From Nostoc sp. NIES-4103 (lineage in GTDB: Bacteria; Cyanobacteriota; Cyanobacteriia; Cyanobacteriales; Nostocaceae): a stretch of 64,000 bases of DNA. The notes under the pieces are model-generated. The model saw only the letters and a program-made list of their open reading frames with translations. It was not told where the DNA came from and ran no database searches. This document shows positions 16,844 to 25,207 of the stretch, piece by piece (within the stretch, counting starts at the first letter, position 1; the number at the start of each line of letters is the position of its first letter). The position numbers and the translations under genes were made by a program. The stretch lies in contig NZ_AP018288.1 in assembly GCF_002368335.1 (NCBI RefSeq), forward strand, positions 6,709,075 to 6,773,074, read 5' to 3'.

Positions 16844-17887
16844 TTGACGAAGTTGAAAGTTGGTATCAATGGATTTGGCCGCATCGGGCGGCTTGTACTT
16901 CGTGCTGGACTCAACAACCCCAATATCGAATTTGTGGGTATTAATGACCTAGTTCCACCAGATAACCTTGCTTACCTGTTAAAGTACGATTCAACCCATG
17001 GTAGGTTGAACAACAAAATTGAAGCCAAAGATGACGGTATCGTTATTGATGGGTATTTCATCCCTTGCGTGTCAGTGAGAAATCCGGCAGAATTACCTTG
17101 GGGACAATTAGGTGTAGATTATGTTGTCGAATCTACGGGATTGTTCACCGATCATGCAGGAGCAGCAAACCACTTGAAAGCTGGTGCAAAGCGAGTGGTG
17201 ATTTCTGCTCCTACTAAAGATCCAGAACATATTCCTACTTTGTTGGTTGGTGTAAATCATCACTTATTTGACCCTAGCAAAGATACCATTGTCTCCAATG
17301 CCAGCTGTACCACCAACTGTCTAGCTCCCATCGCTAAAGTCATCAATGATAACTTTGGTTTGACTGAAGGATTGATGACCACAGTCCATGCCATGACTGC
17401 CACCCAGCCAACTGTAGATGGCCCCAGTAAAAAAGACTGGCGCGGTGGTCGAGGTGCAGCCCAAAATATCATTCCTTCTTCCACAGGTGCAGCTAAAGCT
17501 GTGGCACTAGTTCTACCAGAATTGAAGGGCAAGTTAACAGGTATGGCATTCCGAGTACCTACTCCAGATGTCTCTGTGGTTGATTTAACCTTTAAAACTG
17601 CCAAAGCTACCAGTTACAAAGAAATTTGTGCAGCGATGAAGCAAGCTGCCGATGGGCCGCTAGCAGGTATTTTAGGTTACACCGATGAAGAAGTGGTTTC
17701 CACCGATTTCCAAGGTGATAGTCACTCTAGCATCTTCGATGCTGGTGCTGGCATCGAACTGAATTCCAACTTCTTTAAGGTAGTTGCTTGGTATGACAAC
17801 GAGTGGGGCTACTCGAATCGCGTAGTTGACCTGATCTTGTCGATGGCAGAAAAAGAACAACTCGCTCCCGTAGGGGCCGCAGTTTAA
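16844..17887 (+). CDS. gap: Glyceraldehyde-3-phosphate dehydrogenase, NAD-type (Gap1-like)
   Basis: Oxidises glyceraldehyde 3-phosphate to 1,3-bisphosphoglycerate in glycolysis. The Rossmann motif is GINGFGRIG, the catalytic Cys is Cys155 in SNASCTTNC, and the substrate-binding HAMTATQ and GAAQNIIPSSTGAAKA segments are present. GIND with Asp35 marks NAD preference, unlike the photosynthetic NADP-using Gap2. It starts at TTG, chosen because AGGAGG lies seven bases upstream and the protein opens TKLKVGINGFG. It is followed by pyk and tal on the same strand, an order also known around gap1 in Anabaena, which supports a catabolic role in the dark or in heterocysts. Confidence 0.95.
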   Translation: MTKLKVGINGFGRIGRLVLRAGLNNPNIEFVGINDLVPPDNLAYLLKYDSTHGRLNNKIEAKDDGIVIDGYFIPCVSVRNPAELPWGQLGVDYVVESTGLFTDHAGAANHLKAGAKRVVISAPTKDPEHIPTLLVGVNHHLFDPSKDTIVSNASCTTNCLAPIAKVINDNFGLTEGLMTTVHAMTATQPTVDGPSKKDWRGGRGAAQNIIPSSTGAAKAVALVLPELKGKLTGMAFRVPTPDVSVVDLTFKTAKATSYKEICAAMKQAADGPLAGILGYTDEEVVSTDFQGDSHSSIFDAGAGIELNSNFFKVVAWYDNEWGYSNRVVDLILSMAEKEQLAPVGAAV

Positions 17888-18251
17888 TTAATTAAAAGTT
17901 AGGAGTTAGGAGTTAGGAGTTAGGAGTTAGAAGTTAAAAAGTAAATAAGTTCAAACGCATTTAATTTGCATAACTAAATTTCATTAAACTCTTGTGGGGT
18001 GGGCATCTTGCCCGCCCACTATATGCAATTTAAATGTTGAACAGCTTATAAACAACTAACAACTGACAACTAACAACTAACAACTTCCGGGATTTGGGAC
18101 AAATGATATATGACTGCGAGGACTGAATATAAAAAGTATTTTTACATAGGAAAGCAGTAATATGAAACACCTGTAATATGGATGAGCTAGGCGATCGCAC
18201 TCTTGCACAAAGCGTCCATGTTGCAGGTTATTCCTCAACCCCCTAATCCCT
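17888..18251. other. gap-pyk spacer with tandem repeats and a palindrome
   Basis: Begins with five AGTTAGG-type heptamers (17896-17935), then a hairpin element GTGGGCATCTTGCCCGCCCAC near 18000 and an AACTAACAACTGACAACTA array near 18050-18080. The spacer is long enough for an independent pyk promoter, so gap and pyk need not be co-transcribed. Confidence 0.6.
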
Positions 18252-19682
18252 ATGCGCCGAACCAAAATTATCTGTACTGTTGGCCCTGCTACATCTGCAC
18301 CTGATCGGCTGCAAGCTTTGGTAGAAGCTGGGATGAACATGGCACGACTGAATTTCTCTCACGGAGCTTATGAATTCCATGCTCAAACTGCCAGGTATCT
18401 GCGGCAGATTAGCGCCGAGCAGCAAAAGCCGATCGCCATCATGCAAGACTTGTGTGGCCCCAAGATTCGCTTGGGTACTTTACCACCAGAAGGGCTAAAA
18501 GTTGAAGCTGGTGAGGAAGTTACCTTTGTCTTGCAGGAAAAAGGCGATAGTATTGACGAACTGCCGCTACCGCTACCAACTTTGTTTGCAATGGTGCGTC
18601 CAGGCGAATCGATTCTGATTAATGATGGTCGCGTCAAATTGATAGTCACCGATCGCGATGCCGACAAAATTCGAGCGCTGGTGAAGATTGGCGGCTTAAT
18701 TTCCACTCATAAAGGGGTAAATTTACCAGAAACTCCCTTACCAGTAAGTTCCATCACCGAAAAAGACTTGATGGATTTACGTTTTGGCATTCAGTTGGGT
18801 GTAGATTGGGTGGCAGTTTCCTTTGTGCGATCGCCACAAGACCTAGAACCTGCCCAGCGGATGATTGAAGCAGCCGGTGCTTCGATTCGCTTGATTGCCA
18901 AAATCGAACGACCAGAAGCAGTAGAGCAAATTGACTCTATCCTCAAGGTTGCCGACGGCATTATGATTGCTCGTGGCGATTTGGGGGTGGAAGTGCCCAT
19001 TCACGAAGTACCGCTGATTCAAAAAGATATTATTCGCCGCTGCAATCAAGCTGGTAAGCCAGTGATTACAGCCACCCAAATGCTAGAGTCCATGATTAGC
19101 GCCCCCGATCCCACCCGTGCCGAAGCCACCGATGTTGCTAACTCCATCTTGGATGGTACGGATGCAGTTATGCTTTCTGGTGAAACAGCCGTGGGACAAT
19201 TTCCCATCGCCGCCGTGGAAGTAATGCACAATATCGCTGTACGGACAGAAAAATCTTTGCAAGAAGGTAGCAGACATGCATGGTGTCATGAACCAGGTAG
19301 TCTCAGCGTCACCGAATCTGTGGCAGAAGCAGTGTGTCGCATCGCCTATGAAACCGGCGCAAAGGCAATTCTTTGTAATACCTCTTCAGGAGGTACAGCG
19401 CAACTAGTGTCTAAATACCGACCAACCACGCCAATAATTGCCCTGACTCCTGATAAAACTGCTTACCATCAGCTAGCCCTTTCTTGGGGTGTGATACCCT
19501 TACTCATTCCCCCAGTCCATCATGCGGAAGAAATGTTTATGAATGTGGTGAACACAGTCCTAGACATGGGTTTGGTCAACGAAGGTGACAAAGTGGTAAT
19601 TACCTCCGGCGTGCCAATTGGTAAATCAGGAACAACTAGTTTAATTAAAGTGCATTCTATTGGACAGCCAATTACTGCATAG
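18252..19682 (+). CDS. pyk: Pyruvate kinase
   Basis: Transfers phosphate from phosphoenolpyruvate to ADP, the last step of glycolysis. The family opening RRTKIICTVGPATSAPDRLQ and the metal/substrate motif IARGDLGVEVP are clear, as are the catalytic Lys region LIAKIERPEAVEQ and ITATQMLESMI. The C-terminal domain (VTESVAEAVCRIAYETGAKA ... SGVPIGKSGTTSLIKVH) is complete. At 476 residues it is a standard single-unit enzyme, without the extra PEP-utiliser domain seen in the longer cyanobacterial type. No clear Shine-Dalgarno is present before the ATG. It lies between gap and tal. Confidence 0.96.
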   Translation: MRRTKIICTVGPATSAPDRLQALVEAGMNMARLNFSHGAYEFHAQTARYLRQISAEQQKPIAIMQDLCGPKIRLGTLPPEGLKVEAGEEVTFVLQEKGDSIDELPLPLPTLFAMVRPGESILINDGRVKLIVTDRDADKIRALVKIGGLISTHKGVNLPETPLPVSSITEKDLMDLRFGIQLGVDWVAVSFVRSPQDLEPAQRMIEAAGASIRLIAKIERPEAVEQIDSILKVADGIMIARGDLGVEVPIHEVPLIQKDIIRRCNQAGKPVITATQMLESMISAPDPTRAEATDVANSILDGTDAVMLSGETAVGQFPIAAVEVMHNIAVRTEKSLQEGSRHAWCHEPGSLSVTESVAEAVCRIAYETGAKAILCNTSSGGTAQLVSKYRPTTPIIALTPDKTAYHQLALSWGVIPLLIPPVHHAEEMFMNVVNTVLDMGLVNEGDKVVITSGVPIGKSGTTSLIKVHSIGQPITA

Positions 19683-19981
19683 GGCATCTAGAATAAGGAC
19701 GAGAGAGTGGGGGGAGATGGGGGAGTGGGGGGAGATGAGGGAGATGGGGGAGTGAGGGGAGATGAGGAAGCAAGTAAAAAACTATTATTTTCCTACATCC
19801 CCCTCATCCCCCTCATCTTCCTCATCCCCTTCATCCCCCTCATCCCCTGATATGAGGCTGAAGAAGCGTAAAAAACGGCAATAGTTAAGAAAAATTGCCA
19901 AAATCAGAATTGTAAGGAGCAGGAACGAATTTAAGGAAGAGGGAATAGGGTAAATCCTAAAAAAACATCACGGAGGCTTTT
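19683..19981. repeat. pyk-tal spacer with inverted G-rich/C-rich repeats
   Basis: GGGGGAGATGAGGGAGATGG-type units at about 19707-19765 are followed at 19797-19851 by CCCCCTCATCCCCCTCATC-type units. The two blocks are largely complementary and can fold into a long hairpin after pyk. Then a unique stretch leads to CACGGAGGC, the ribosome-binding site of tal. Confidence 0.7.
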
Positions 19982-20986
19982 ATGTCTAAGAGTTTACTAG
20001 AACAATTGCGCCAAATGACCGTTGTGGTTGCAGATACAGGGGATATTGAAGCTATCAAGAAGGTCAAACCCCAAGATGCTACCACCAATCCCTCACTGAT
20101 TACTGCTGCGGCCCAGATGCCGGAGTATCAAGAAATTGTCGATCAAACTTTACTCCAAGCTAAGAAAGATGCCGGAGCAGAAGCCAGCCAAGCACAGGTA
20201 GTTTCTCTGGCTTTTGATCGCCTGGCGGTTGCCTTTGGATTGAAGATTTTACAAATTATCCCCGGAAGAGTCTCCACAGAAGTAGATGCTCGTTTGTCCT
20301 ACGATACGGAAGCGACTGTCACCAAAGCTAGAGAATTGATTGCCCAATACAAAGCTGCTGGAATTGGCCGCGATCGCGTGCTGATTAAAATTGCCTCTAC
20401 TTGGGAAGGCATTCGCGCTGCGGAAATTCTGGAGAAAGAAGGTATTCATTGTAACTTAACATTGTTATTTGGTTTGCACCAAGCGATCGCCTGTGCAGAA
20501 GCTGGTGTCACCTTGATTTCTCCGTTCGTCGGACGCATCCTCGACTGGTACAAGAAAGATACTGGACGGGATAGCTACCCCTCTGCTGAAGATCCAGGAG
20601 TTTTGTCAGTCACTCAAATCTACAACTATTACAAGAAATTCGGCTACAAAACCGAAGTTATGGGAGCCAGCTTCCGCAACATTGGCGAAATTACCGAACT
20701 TGCTGGTTGTGACTTGCTGACAATTTCTCCATCACTTTTAGCTGAATTACAAGCAACCATTGGCGAATTGCCACGCAAACTTGACCCCGCTAAAGTAGCA
20801 GACTTGGAAATTGAAAAAATATCCATCGACAAAGCTACCTTTGATCAATTGCACGCCGCTGATCGCATGGCAACTGACAAACTATCAGAAGGTATTCAAG
20901 GCTTCACCAAAGCGTTGGAAGATTTAGAAAAACTGTTGGCACAAAGACTCACTCGCCTTGAAGAAGAGGTAGCAGTTAGCCACTAG
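19982..20986 (+). CDS. tal: Transaldolase
   Basis: Moves a dihydroxyacetone unit between sugar phosphates in the non-oxidative pentose-phosphate pathway. It is the TalB-type enzyme: DATTNPSLI near 32-40, the Schiff-base Lys136 in RVLIKIASTWEG, NLTLLFGLHQAIACAEAG, and SPFVGRILDWYKKDTGR. The length of 334 residues is normal, with no fused extra domain. GGAGG lies eight bases before the ATG, so the start is firm. In heterocystous cyanobacteria the oxidative pentose-phosphate route supplies reductant for nitrogen fixation, which fits its place after gap and pyk. A good intrinsic terminator follows. Confidence 0.96.
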   Translation: MSKSLLEQLRQMTVVVADTGDIEAIKKVKPQDATTNPSLITAAAQMPEYQEIVDQTLLQAKKDAGAEASQAQVVSLAFDRLAVAFGLKILQIIPGRVSTEVDARLSYDTEATVTKARELIAQYKAAGIGRDRVLIKIASTWEGIRAAEILEKEGIHCNLTLLFGLHQAIACAEAGVTLISPFVGRILDWYKKDTGRDSYPSAEDPGVLSVTQIYNYYKKFGYKTEVMGASFRNIGEITELAGCDLLTISPSLLAELQATIGELPRKLDPAKVADLEIEKISIDKATFDQLHAADRMATDKLSEGIQGFTKALEDLEKLLAQRLTRLEEEVAVSH

Positions 20987-21038
20987 CAAATAGATGATAA
21001 CAGTCATCAAAACATCTTCCGAAAGTTAGAACAAGAGT

Positions 21039-21082
21039 AAGGGTAAAGAGAAGGGAATTTTCTCCTTTTCTTTACCCTTTTT
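21039..21082 (+). terminator. Intrinsic terminator after tal
   Basis: AAGGGTAAAGAGAAGG pairs with CCTTTTCTTTACCCTT around a short AT-rich loop and is followed by TTTTT. The stem is about 16 bp with one or two wobble pairs, a textbook rho-independent terminator 50 bp past the tal stop. Confidence 0.85.
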
Positions 21083-21127
21083 CAACAGAATTACAAAAAG
21101 CTTTTTTGCATTCTCCATTGCTTTTTG

Positions 21128-21472
21128 TCAAAACCGTAATATAACAGACGGTCGCCGTCTATACTGCTGTCGCCTAAACTGCTGTCGCCTAAATTGTTGT
21201 CGCCTAAATTGTTGTCGCCTAATCTGTCGTCTAATCTGCCGTCGCCTAATTTGACGTCTGATCCGCTGTCGTTGAAATCGTCTTCTTTGATATCGCCGTT
21301 GAGCAATCAAAAACTCTCCGGTTGTACCTTCAACTAAATTTACCTGTGAGCCAACACTCTGTTCATTGAAAGAGTTACTTAGAGAACTAGCCTTCGCTTC
21401 AGCTAATGAGGGCGGATACACGAAGGCAAATAGCAATATTGCTATTGAGGATAACTTCCTAAAACCTTTCAT
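21128..21472 (-). CDS. Secreted Arg/Gln-rich repeat protein, unknown function
   Basis: The N-terminus is a good Sec signal peptide (MKGFRKLSSIAILLFAFVYP then PSLAEAKA). Residues about 30-58 are an ordinary linker ending in EFLIAQRR. The rest is an arginine/glutamine repeat built from RRQQF, RRQI and RRQQY units, ending RRRPSVILRF. The DNA here is a 15-bp-period tandem array, so the repeat number is probably unstable. Such a basic exported tail could bind acidic polysaccharide, nucleic acid or heme-like ligands, but nothing fixes this. The overlapping Asp/Gly-rich frame on the same strand is a shadow, since only this frame has a signal peptide. It converges on tal. Confidence 0.65.
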   Translation of the reverse strand: MKGFRKLSSIAILLFAFVYPPSLAEAKASSLSNSFNEQSVGSQVNLVEGTTGEFLIAQRRYQRRRFQRQRIRRQIRRRQIRRQIRRQQFRRQQFRRQQFRRQQYRRRPSVILRF

Positions 21473-22083
21473 GTTTTTACTTCTACTAGACTTTAACTAA
21501 TAAAGTTATTCAACACTTCAAGTCAACAAATAATAGCTTTTGCACCTTATTTTAACATTAATTCAGGTACTATATCTTCTATCTTTTTCTCTATTTATCT
21601 CTGTCTTAGGGTGAATTTTAAGTTATATCAAACTATGTTATTTAATAGCGTCTGCGGCAAACATGACATGATAAAAACACTATACTTTGCAAGCTAGAGG
21701 AGCAGACAAAGTGCGTGAATATGATATAGCGTTTCCAACTCTGGTGAGGTACAAAATCACCCCTACCCCCCTCTGTTCCCCCTTGGTAAGGAGTGATGAA
21801 AGTGGGGTGCGCGACAGCGCGGGTGGGGTGTATTTTATATGCTTGAGAAATGCTATATAATTACTCACTAGCATAATTGATGATTTGAGTTAGAGGCTAT
21901 TTATAAATCATCTTTTAGGGTAGTTTTTATCAGTAAGTTAATATACTCAAAAGCATTTCCATAAAACAAAATGCGATCAATCAAGCTGATCGCATTTATC
22001 AGTCAAGTTATCAAAAACAACAGCCGCTTCCATTTAAATATGTTAAAAATATTAATTTGAGATAGAAGCTACTTCATTTTTTA
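21473..22083. other. Intergenic region with a repeat fragment
   Basis: Holds a dispersed repeat fragment around 21750-21850 (CCCCTACCCCCCTCTGTTCC ...) that opens a meaningless 64-codon minus-strand frame, and the terminator of the globin gene at its right end. The rest is AT-rich and should include the promoter for the Arg/Gln-rich protein. Confidence 0.5.
21960..21997 (-). terminator. Terminator of the globin gene
   Basis: On the minus strand AAATGCGATCA pairs with TGATCGCATTT around a seven-base loop, followed by TTTTGTTTTAT. This is a good rho-independent terminator about 90 bp past the globin stop. Confidence 0.75.
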
Positions 22084-22536
22084 CTAGGACGTTTTGGTTG
22101 CCAATTCATCCGTATAGATTTCATGTTCTCTGTTAATAAAAACCTCAGACAATGCTTGATAAGCTTCTGTCCAAGCTGCCATCACTTCTTCTGTGGCTGC
22201 TTCACCTAATACATCTTTGATTGCTTGCAACAAACTCTCTCCAACAATTGGATATTGTTCTGGTAGAACATGAGTATCTACATGGCGATGGGCAATTTTT
22301 TCAACCATTGACTTTAAAGCAGGTAGATTATCTATTTGAGTAGCATAACTATAAACTGCTGAAGCTAACTTTGCAGGTTGAGAACCATTTGCTTGAGCAG
22401 ACATATCAAATTGTTCTTTAACTTCTGGATGGTTTTGAAACATAATTTCATACATCCGAGTTGTGATTTGCTGACCGTTCTTTTTTAAGACAGGTGCTGT
22501 AGACTTGACGATATCTATTGTTTGTTGGCTAATCAT
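22084..22536 (-). CDS. Single-domain globin, flavohemoglobin/Vitreoscilla type
   Basis: A heme protein of 150 residues equal to the globin half of flavohemoglobin, with no FAD/NAD reductase domain. Diagnostic residues are present: Tyr29 (B10) in TTRMYEIMF, Gln53 (E7) in NGSQPAKL, and the proximal His85 (F8) in KIAHRHVDTHV. B10 Tyr plus E7 Gln is the pair used for O2 binding and NO dioxygenation. A separate reductase would be needed for turnover. A Crp/Fnr-family regulator gene lies 290 bp upstream on the same strand and may control it. The setting, next to acetate kinase and lower glycolysis genes, suggests a role in low-oxygen or NO metabolism; this is inference. Confidence 0.9.
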   Translation of the reverse strand: MISQQTIDIVKSTAPVLKKNGQQITTRMYEIMFQNHPEVKEQFDMSAQANGSQPAKLASAVYSYATQIDNLPALKSMVEKIAHRHVDTHVLPEQYPIVGESLLQAIKDVLGEAATEEVMAAWTEAYQALSEVFINREHEIYTDELATKTS

Positions 22537-22725
22537 TCTTTCTGGACTCAGTTGTAATTTTGATTACCTTCAATTTAACGGATATTTATATTAATGACTA
22601 TGAGCTAGCTCAGAGAACGAGTAAAATTATGTGTAGGTAAAGACTTTTCATGAAGGGTGCTTTCGGTGCAGGGGAGAGAGTGTTAAGGTTTCTGCACATA
22701 GACTCTCAATAATGAGAAAAACTTA

Positions 22726-22753
22726 GTAGGGGCGTACAGCTGTACGCCCCTAC
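22726..22753. repeat. 28-bp perfect palindrome
   Basis: GTAGGGGCGTACAG followed by its exact reverse complement CTGTACGCCCCTAC. An identical copy lies at 31814-31841 and a variant at 14610-14637. It sits 74 bp downstream of the Crp/Fnr-type gene and could act as a terminator. Confidence 0.85.
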
Positions 22754-22826
22754 TGTATCAGGTATTTCATAAAATGGTATTGCAGCAATTGATTGTGTAG
22801 TTTTGGAGCAATTTTCTTATTAATTC

Positions 22827-23525
22827 TTAGCCTTCACCACTCGCGATCGCATTTAAAGCTTCTACATCCAAAATCGTGATTTTCCCACCTCGCCGATAAT
22901 CCACCACAGATGCTAAACTTTTTATTAAACGGACGCATTCCTCATAAGTAATTCCCACTTTCCGCGACATTTCATAGTAAGGCAATTTTACTTTTAAATA
23001 TTGCCCTTCTTTAACTGGTTCAGTTCCATATTGTAAACTATTGTATAAAATCAACTTTGCCAAGCGGACAATTGCTCGCTCTGAAATTAACCCGTGTACA
23101 GTATTCTGAAGTTCCTGAAGGCGTTGATTAAGTACATGCAGAATCCGCAATGCTATTTCTGGAGTTTGCTGAATCGCTGACAACAAAGCCGTTCGCTTCA
23201 CAGTGAGAATCTGACAGTTTTGTTCAGCAATTACAGTTGCAGGTGCAACGGGTGGATCATCAAACAAGGCTGGTGCGCCAAAAATTTCTCCTGCTGGTAA
23301 AACTCTTAAAATTGTTTCTTTTCCTGTTGCAGCTGTTTTCTTAACTTGAATTTTACCAGAAAGCACAGTATAAAGTTGTGCTGCTATATAATCTCCTTCA
23401 TGAAAAATGATTTCTTCATGCAAATATTCTCGTACTTCTGTATGGGGTTGTAGTTGCTCTAACTCTTCCAATTTCAAGTTACTAAAGATAGGAATTATCG
23501 CTATTTCTTCAATAGTCGCCAACAT
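22827..23525 (-). CDS. Crp/Fnr-family transcription regulator
   Basis: A two-domain regulator. Residues about 10-125 are the cyclic-nucleotide-binding beta-barrel (EEIIFHEGDYIAAQLYTVLS, then GKIQVKKTAATGKETILRVL, then PAGEIFGAPALFDDPP). The long dimer helix follows (LRILHVLNQRLQELQNTVHG), and residues about 150-225 are a winged helix-turn-helix (LPYYEMSRKVGITYEECVRL, then RRGGKITILD). The N-terminus lacks the cysteines of an Fnr iron-sulfur cluster, and the canonical cAMP-binding RxS pattern is not clear, so the ligand is unknown. It is transcribed toward the globin gene and divergently from ackA, so either could be a target. Confidence 0.9.
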   Translation of the reverse strand: MLATIEEIAIIPIFSNLKLEELEQLQPHTEVREYLHEEIIFHEGDYIAAQLYTVLSGKIQVKKTAATGKETILRVLPAGEIFGAPALFDDPPVAPATVIAEQNCQILTVKRTALLSAIQQTPEIALRILHVLNQRLQELQNTVHGLISERAIVRLAKLILYNSLQYGTEPVKEGQYLKVKLPYYEMSRKVGITYEECVRLIKSLASVVDYRRGGKITILDVEALNAIASGEG

Positions 23526-23931
23526 AGTAATAGTAATCTGCTTTGATTTCTGAAATTATTTGCTTAGATACTTAGTAGGAAGTAGAGAAGAGGAAATCAG
23601 CGTTTTCATAGTGTACCGAGTTTATTAAAAAATAACATAAGAGTTTTATAAGAATTCTCAATATATTGTAATTACGAATTAGGAATTAGTATAATATATC
23701 TATTAGAAAAATCATTATTTAAGCAATATTCTTTGCGTCTTTGCGCCTTGGCGTGAGGCAAAAAATATTTAAACAGTAAGTAATAAGTTTAATATTGAAT
23801 TTTTAACAAACCGCAGAGGACGCAGAGAACGCAGAGGAATAGAGATGAACGGCGACTTCTAGTTATTAGAACTTGTACCAGCAAATTTACCATTGTGACA
23901 TGATGAGAACAGGTTAGTTTCTCGTTACCAT
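23526..23931. other. Divergent Crp/ackA intergenic region with repeats
   Basis: Contains an inverted pair of a common Nostoc-type repeat: TTTGCGTCTTTGCGCCTTGG at about 23731 and AACCGCAGAGGACGCAGAGA at about 23811. A short AATTACGAATTAGGAATTAG fragment lies near 23670. A TGTGA half-site at 23894 has no good matching half, so no Crp operator is called. Confidence 0.5.
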
Positions 23932-25149
23932 ATGAAAATATTAGTACTCAATGCTGGCTCAAGCAGCCAAAAAAGTTGTCTGTATGAGATTGCAGATCAG
24001 GGTCTACCTCAAGAAGCACCCCAGCCTCTTTGGGAAGGAAAAGTTAACTGGACGCAAGACCACGGTGCAGCCGAAATTGAGGTTAAAACTGCTACAGGTG
24101 AAACGCTGCAAGAATCAATCTCTGGTGACTCCAGATGCGCCCACCTTACTTATATACTAAATACTCTGAGTGACGGTGCTACTAAGGTAATTGATCAGTT
24201 GTCAGAAATCGATGTGGTGGGACATCGTGTAGTGCATGGTGGGCAAAATTACCGAAAGCCTGTGATCATTACGGAGGAGGTGAAAAAGGCGATCGCTAAT
24301 TGGTCTAATCTAGCACCAGCACACAATCCAGCTGCTTTAGAAGGAATAGAAGCAATTGAGCAAAGCTTAGGAAAAGTCACTCAAATAGCAGTTTTTGATA
24401 CTGGATTTCATGCCACTCTACCAGATGCAGCAGCCATCTATCCCGGCCCTTACGAGTGGGTAGACCAAGGTATCCGCCGCTACGGATTTCATGGTATCAG
24501 TCATCAGTACTGTTCTGGACGTGCTGCTGATATCCTTGGTAAAGATGTAGCATGTTTGCGAATGATCACTTGCCATCTGGGTAATGGTTGTTCTTTAGCG
24601 GCGATTAAAAACGGTCAAAGCATTGATACAACTATGGGATTTACGCCCTTAGATGGATTGATGATGGGTAGTCGTTCTGGTTCGGTTGATCCTGGGATTC
24701 TGATTTATCTGTTGCAGTATGCTAATTACTCTGGCGAAAGCTTGGATTATCTGCTGAATAAAGCTTCGGGATTACGAGGAATTTCGGGAGTATCCAGCGA
24801 TATGCGTCAGGTAATGGAAGCGATCGCCCAAGGCAACAACCGCGCTAAACTTGCTTTGGATATTTACGTGCATCGTTTGCGGTCTGGTATTGGTACAATG
24901 CTTGCTAGTTTAGGAGGATTGGATGTTTTGGTGTTTACCGCAGGCGTAGGTGAACACTCTCCAGAAATCCGCCAAGCTGCTTGTGAAGGCTTTGAATTTT
25001 TGGGATTGAAAATTGATTCACAGAAAAATCAGCAAAAGCCTGTAGATCAAGATATTGCTACTCCTGATTCCGCAGTGCGGATATTAGTAATCCATACTCA
25101 AGAAGATTGGGCGATCGCTCAACAATGCTATCATTTTTTAAAAACGTAA
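23932..25149 (+). CDS. ackA: Acetate kinase
   Basis: Interconverts acetyl phosphate plus ADP with acetate plus ATP. Family landmarks are KILVLNAGSSSQKSCLYEI at the start, VGHRVVHGG, AVFDTGFHATLP, RRYGFHGISHQYC, HLGNGCSLAAI, DTTMGFTPLDGLMMGSRSGS and FTAGVGEHSPEIR. All ASKHA-fold motifs are intact at 405 residues. It supplies ATP during fermentation and can pair with phosphotransacetylase or with phosphoketolase, which produces acetyl phosphate; neither partner is in the window. It lies downstream of gap-pyk-tal, with the globin and regulator between, and fits a dark or fermentative module. Confidence 0.96.
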   Translation: MKILVLNAGSSSQKSCLYEIADQGLPQEAPQPLWEGKVNWTQDHGAAEIEVKTATGETLQESISGDSRCAHLTYILNTLSDGATKVIDQLSEIDVVGHRVVHGGQNYRKPVIITEEVKKAIANWSNLAPAHNPAALEGIEAIEQSLGKVTQIAVFDTGFHATLPDAAAIYPGPYEWVDQGIRRYGFHGISHQYCSGRAADILGKDVACLRMITCHLGNGCSLAAIKNGQSIDTTMGFTPLDGLMMGSRSGSVDPGILIYLLQYANYSGESLDYLLNKASGLRGISGVSSDMRQVMEAIAQGNNRAKLALDIYVHRLRSGIGTMLASLGGLDVLVFTAGVGEHSPEIRQAACEGFEFLGLKIDSQKNQQKPVDQDIATPDSAVRILVIHTQEDWAIAQQCYHFLKT

Positions 25150-25207
25150 AAAAGAGACTACACTAGACTCAATTAGACACCCAAAAGTCATCATTCAACA
25201 ACCACAT

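Noticed and set aside
21091..21306. Asp/Gly-rich 71-codon minus-strand frame
   Set aside because: Alternative frame of the 15-bp array; the overlapping frame has a signal peptide and a longer unique part.
23894..23911. Possible Crp operator (TGTGA) before ackA
   Set aside because: Only one half-site; the second half does not match TCACA.
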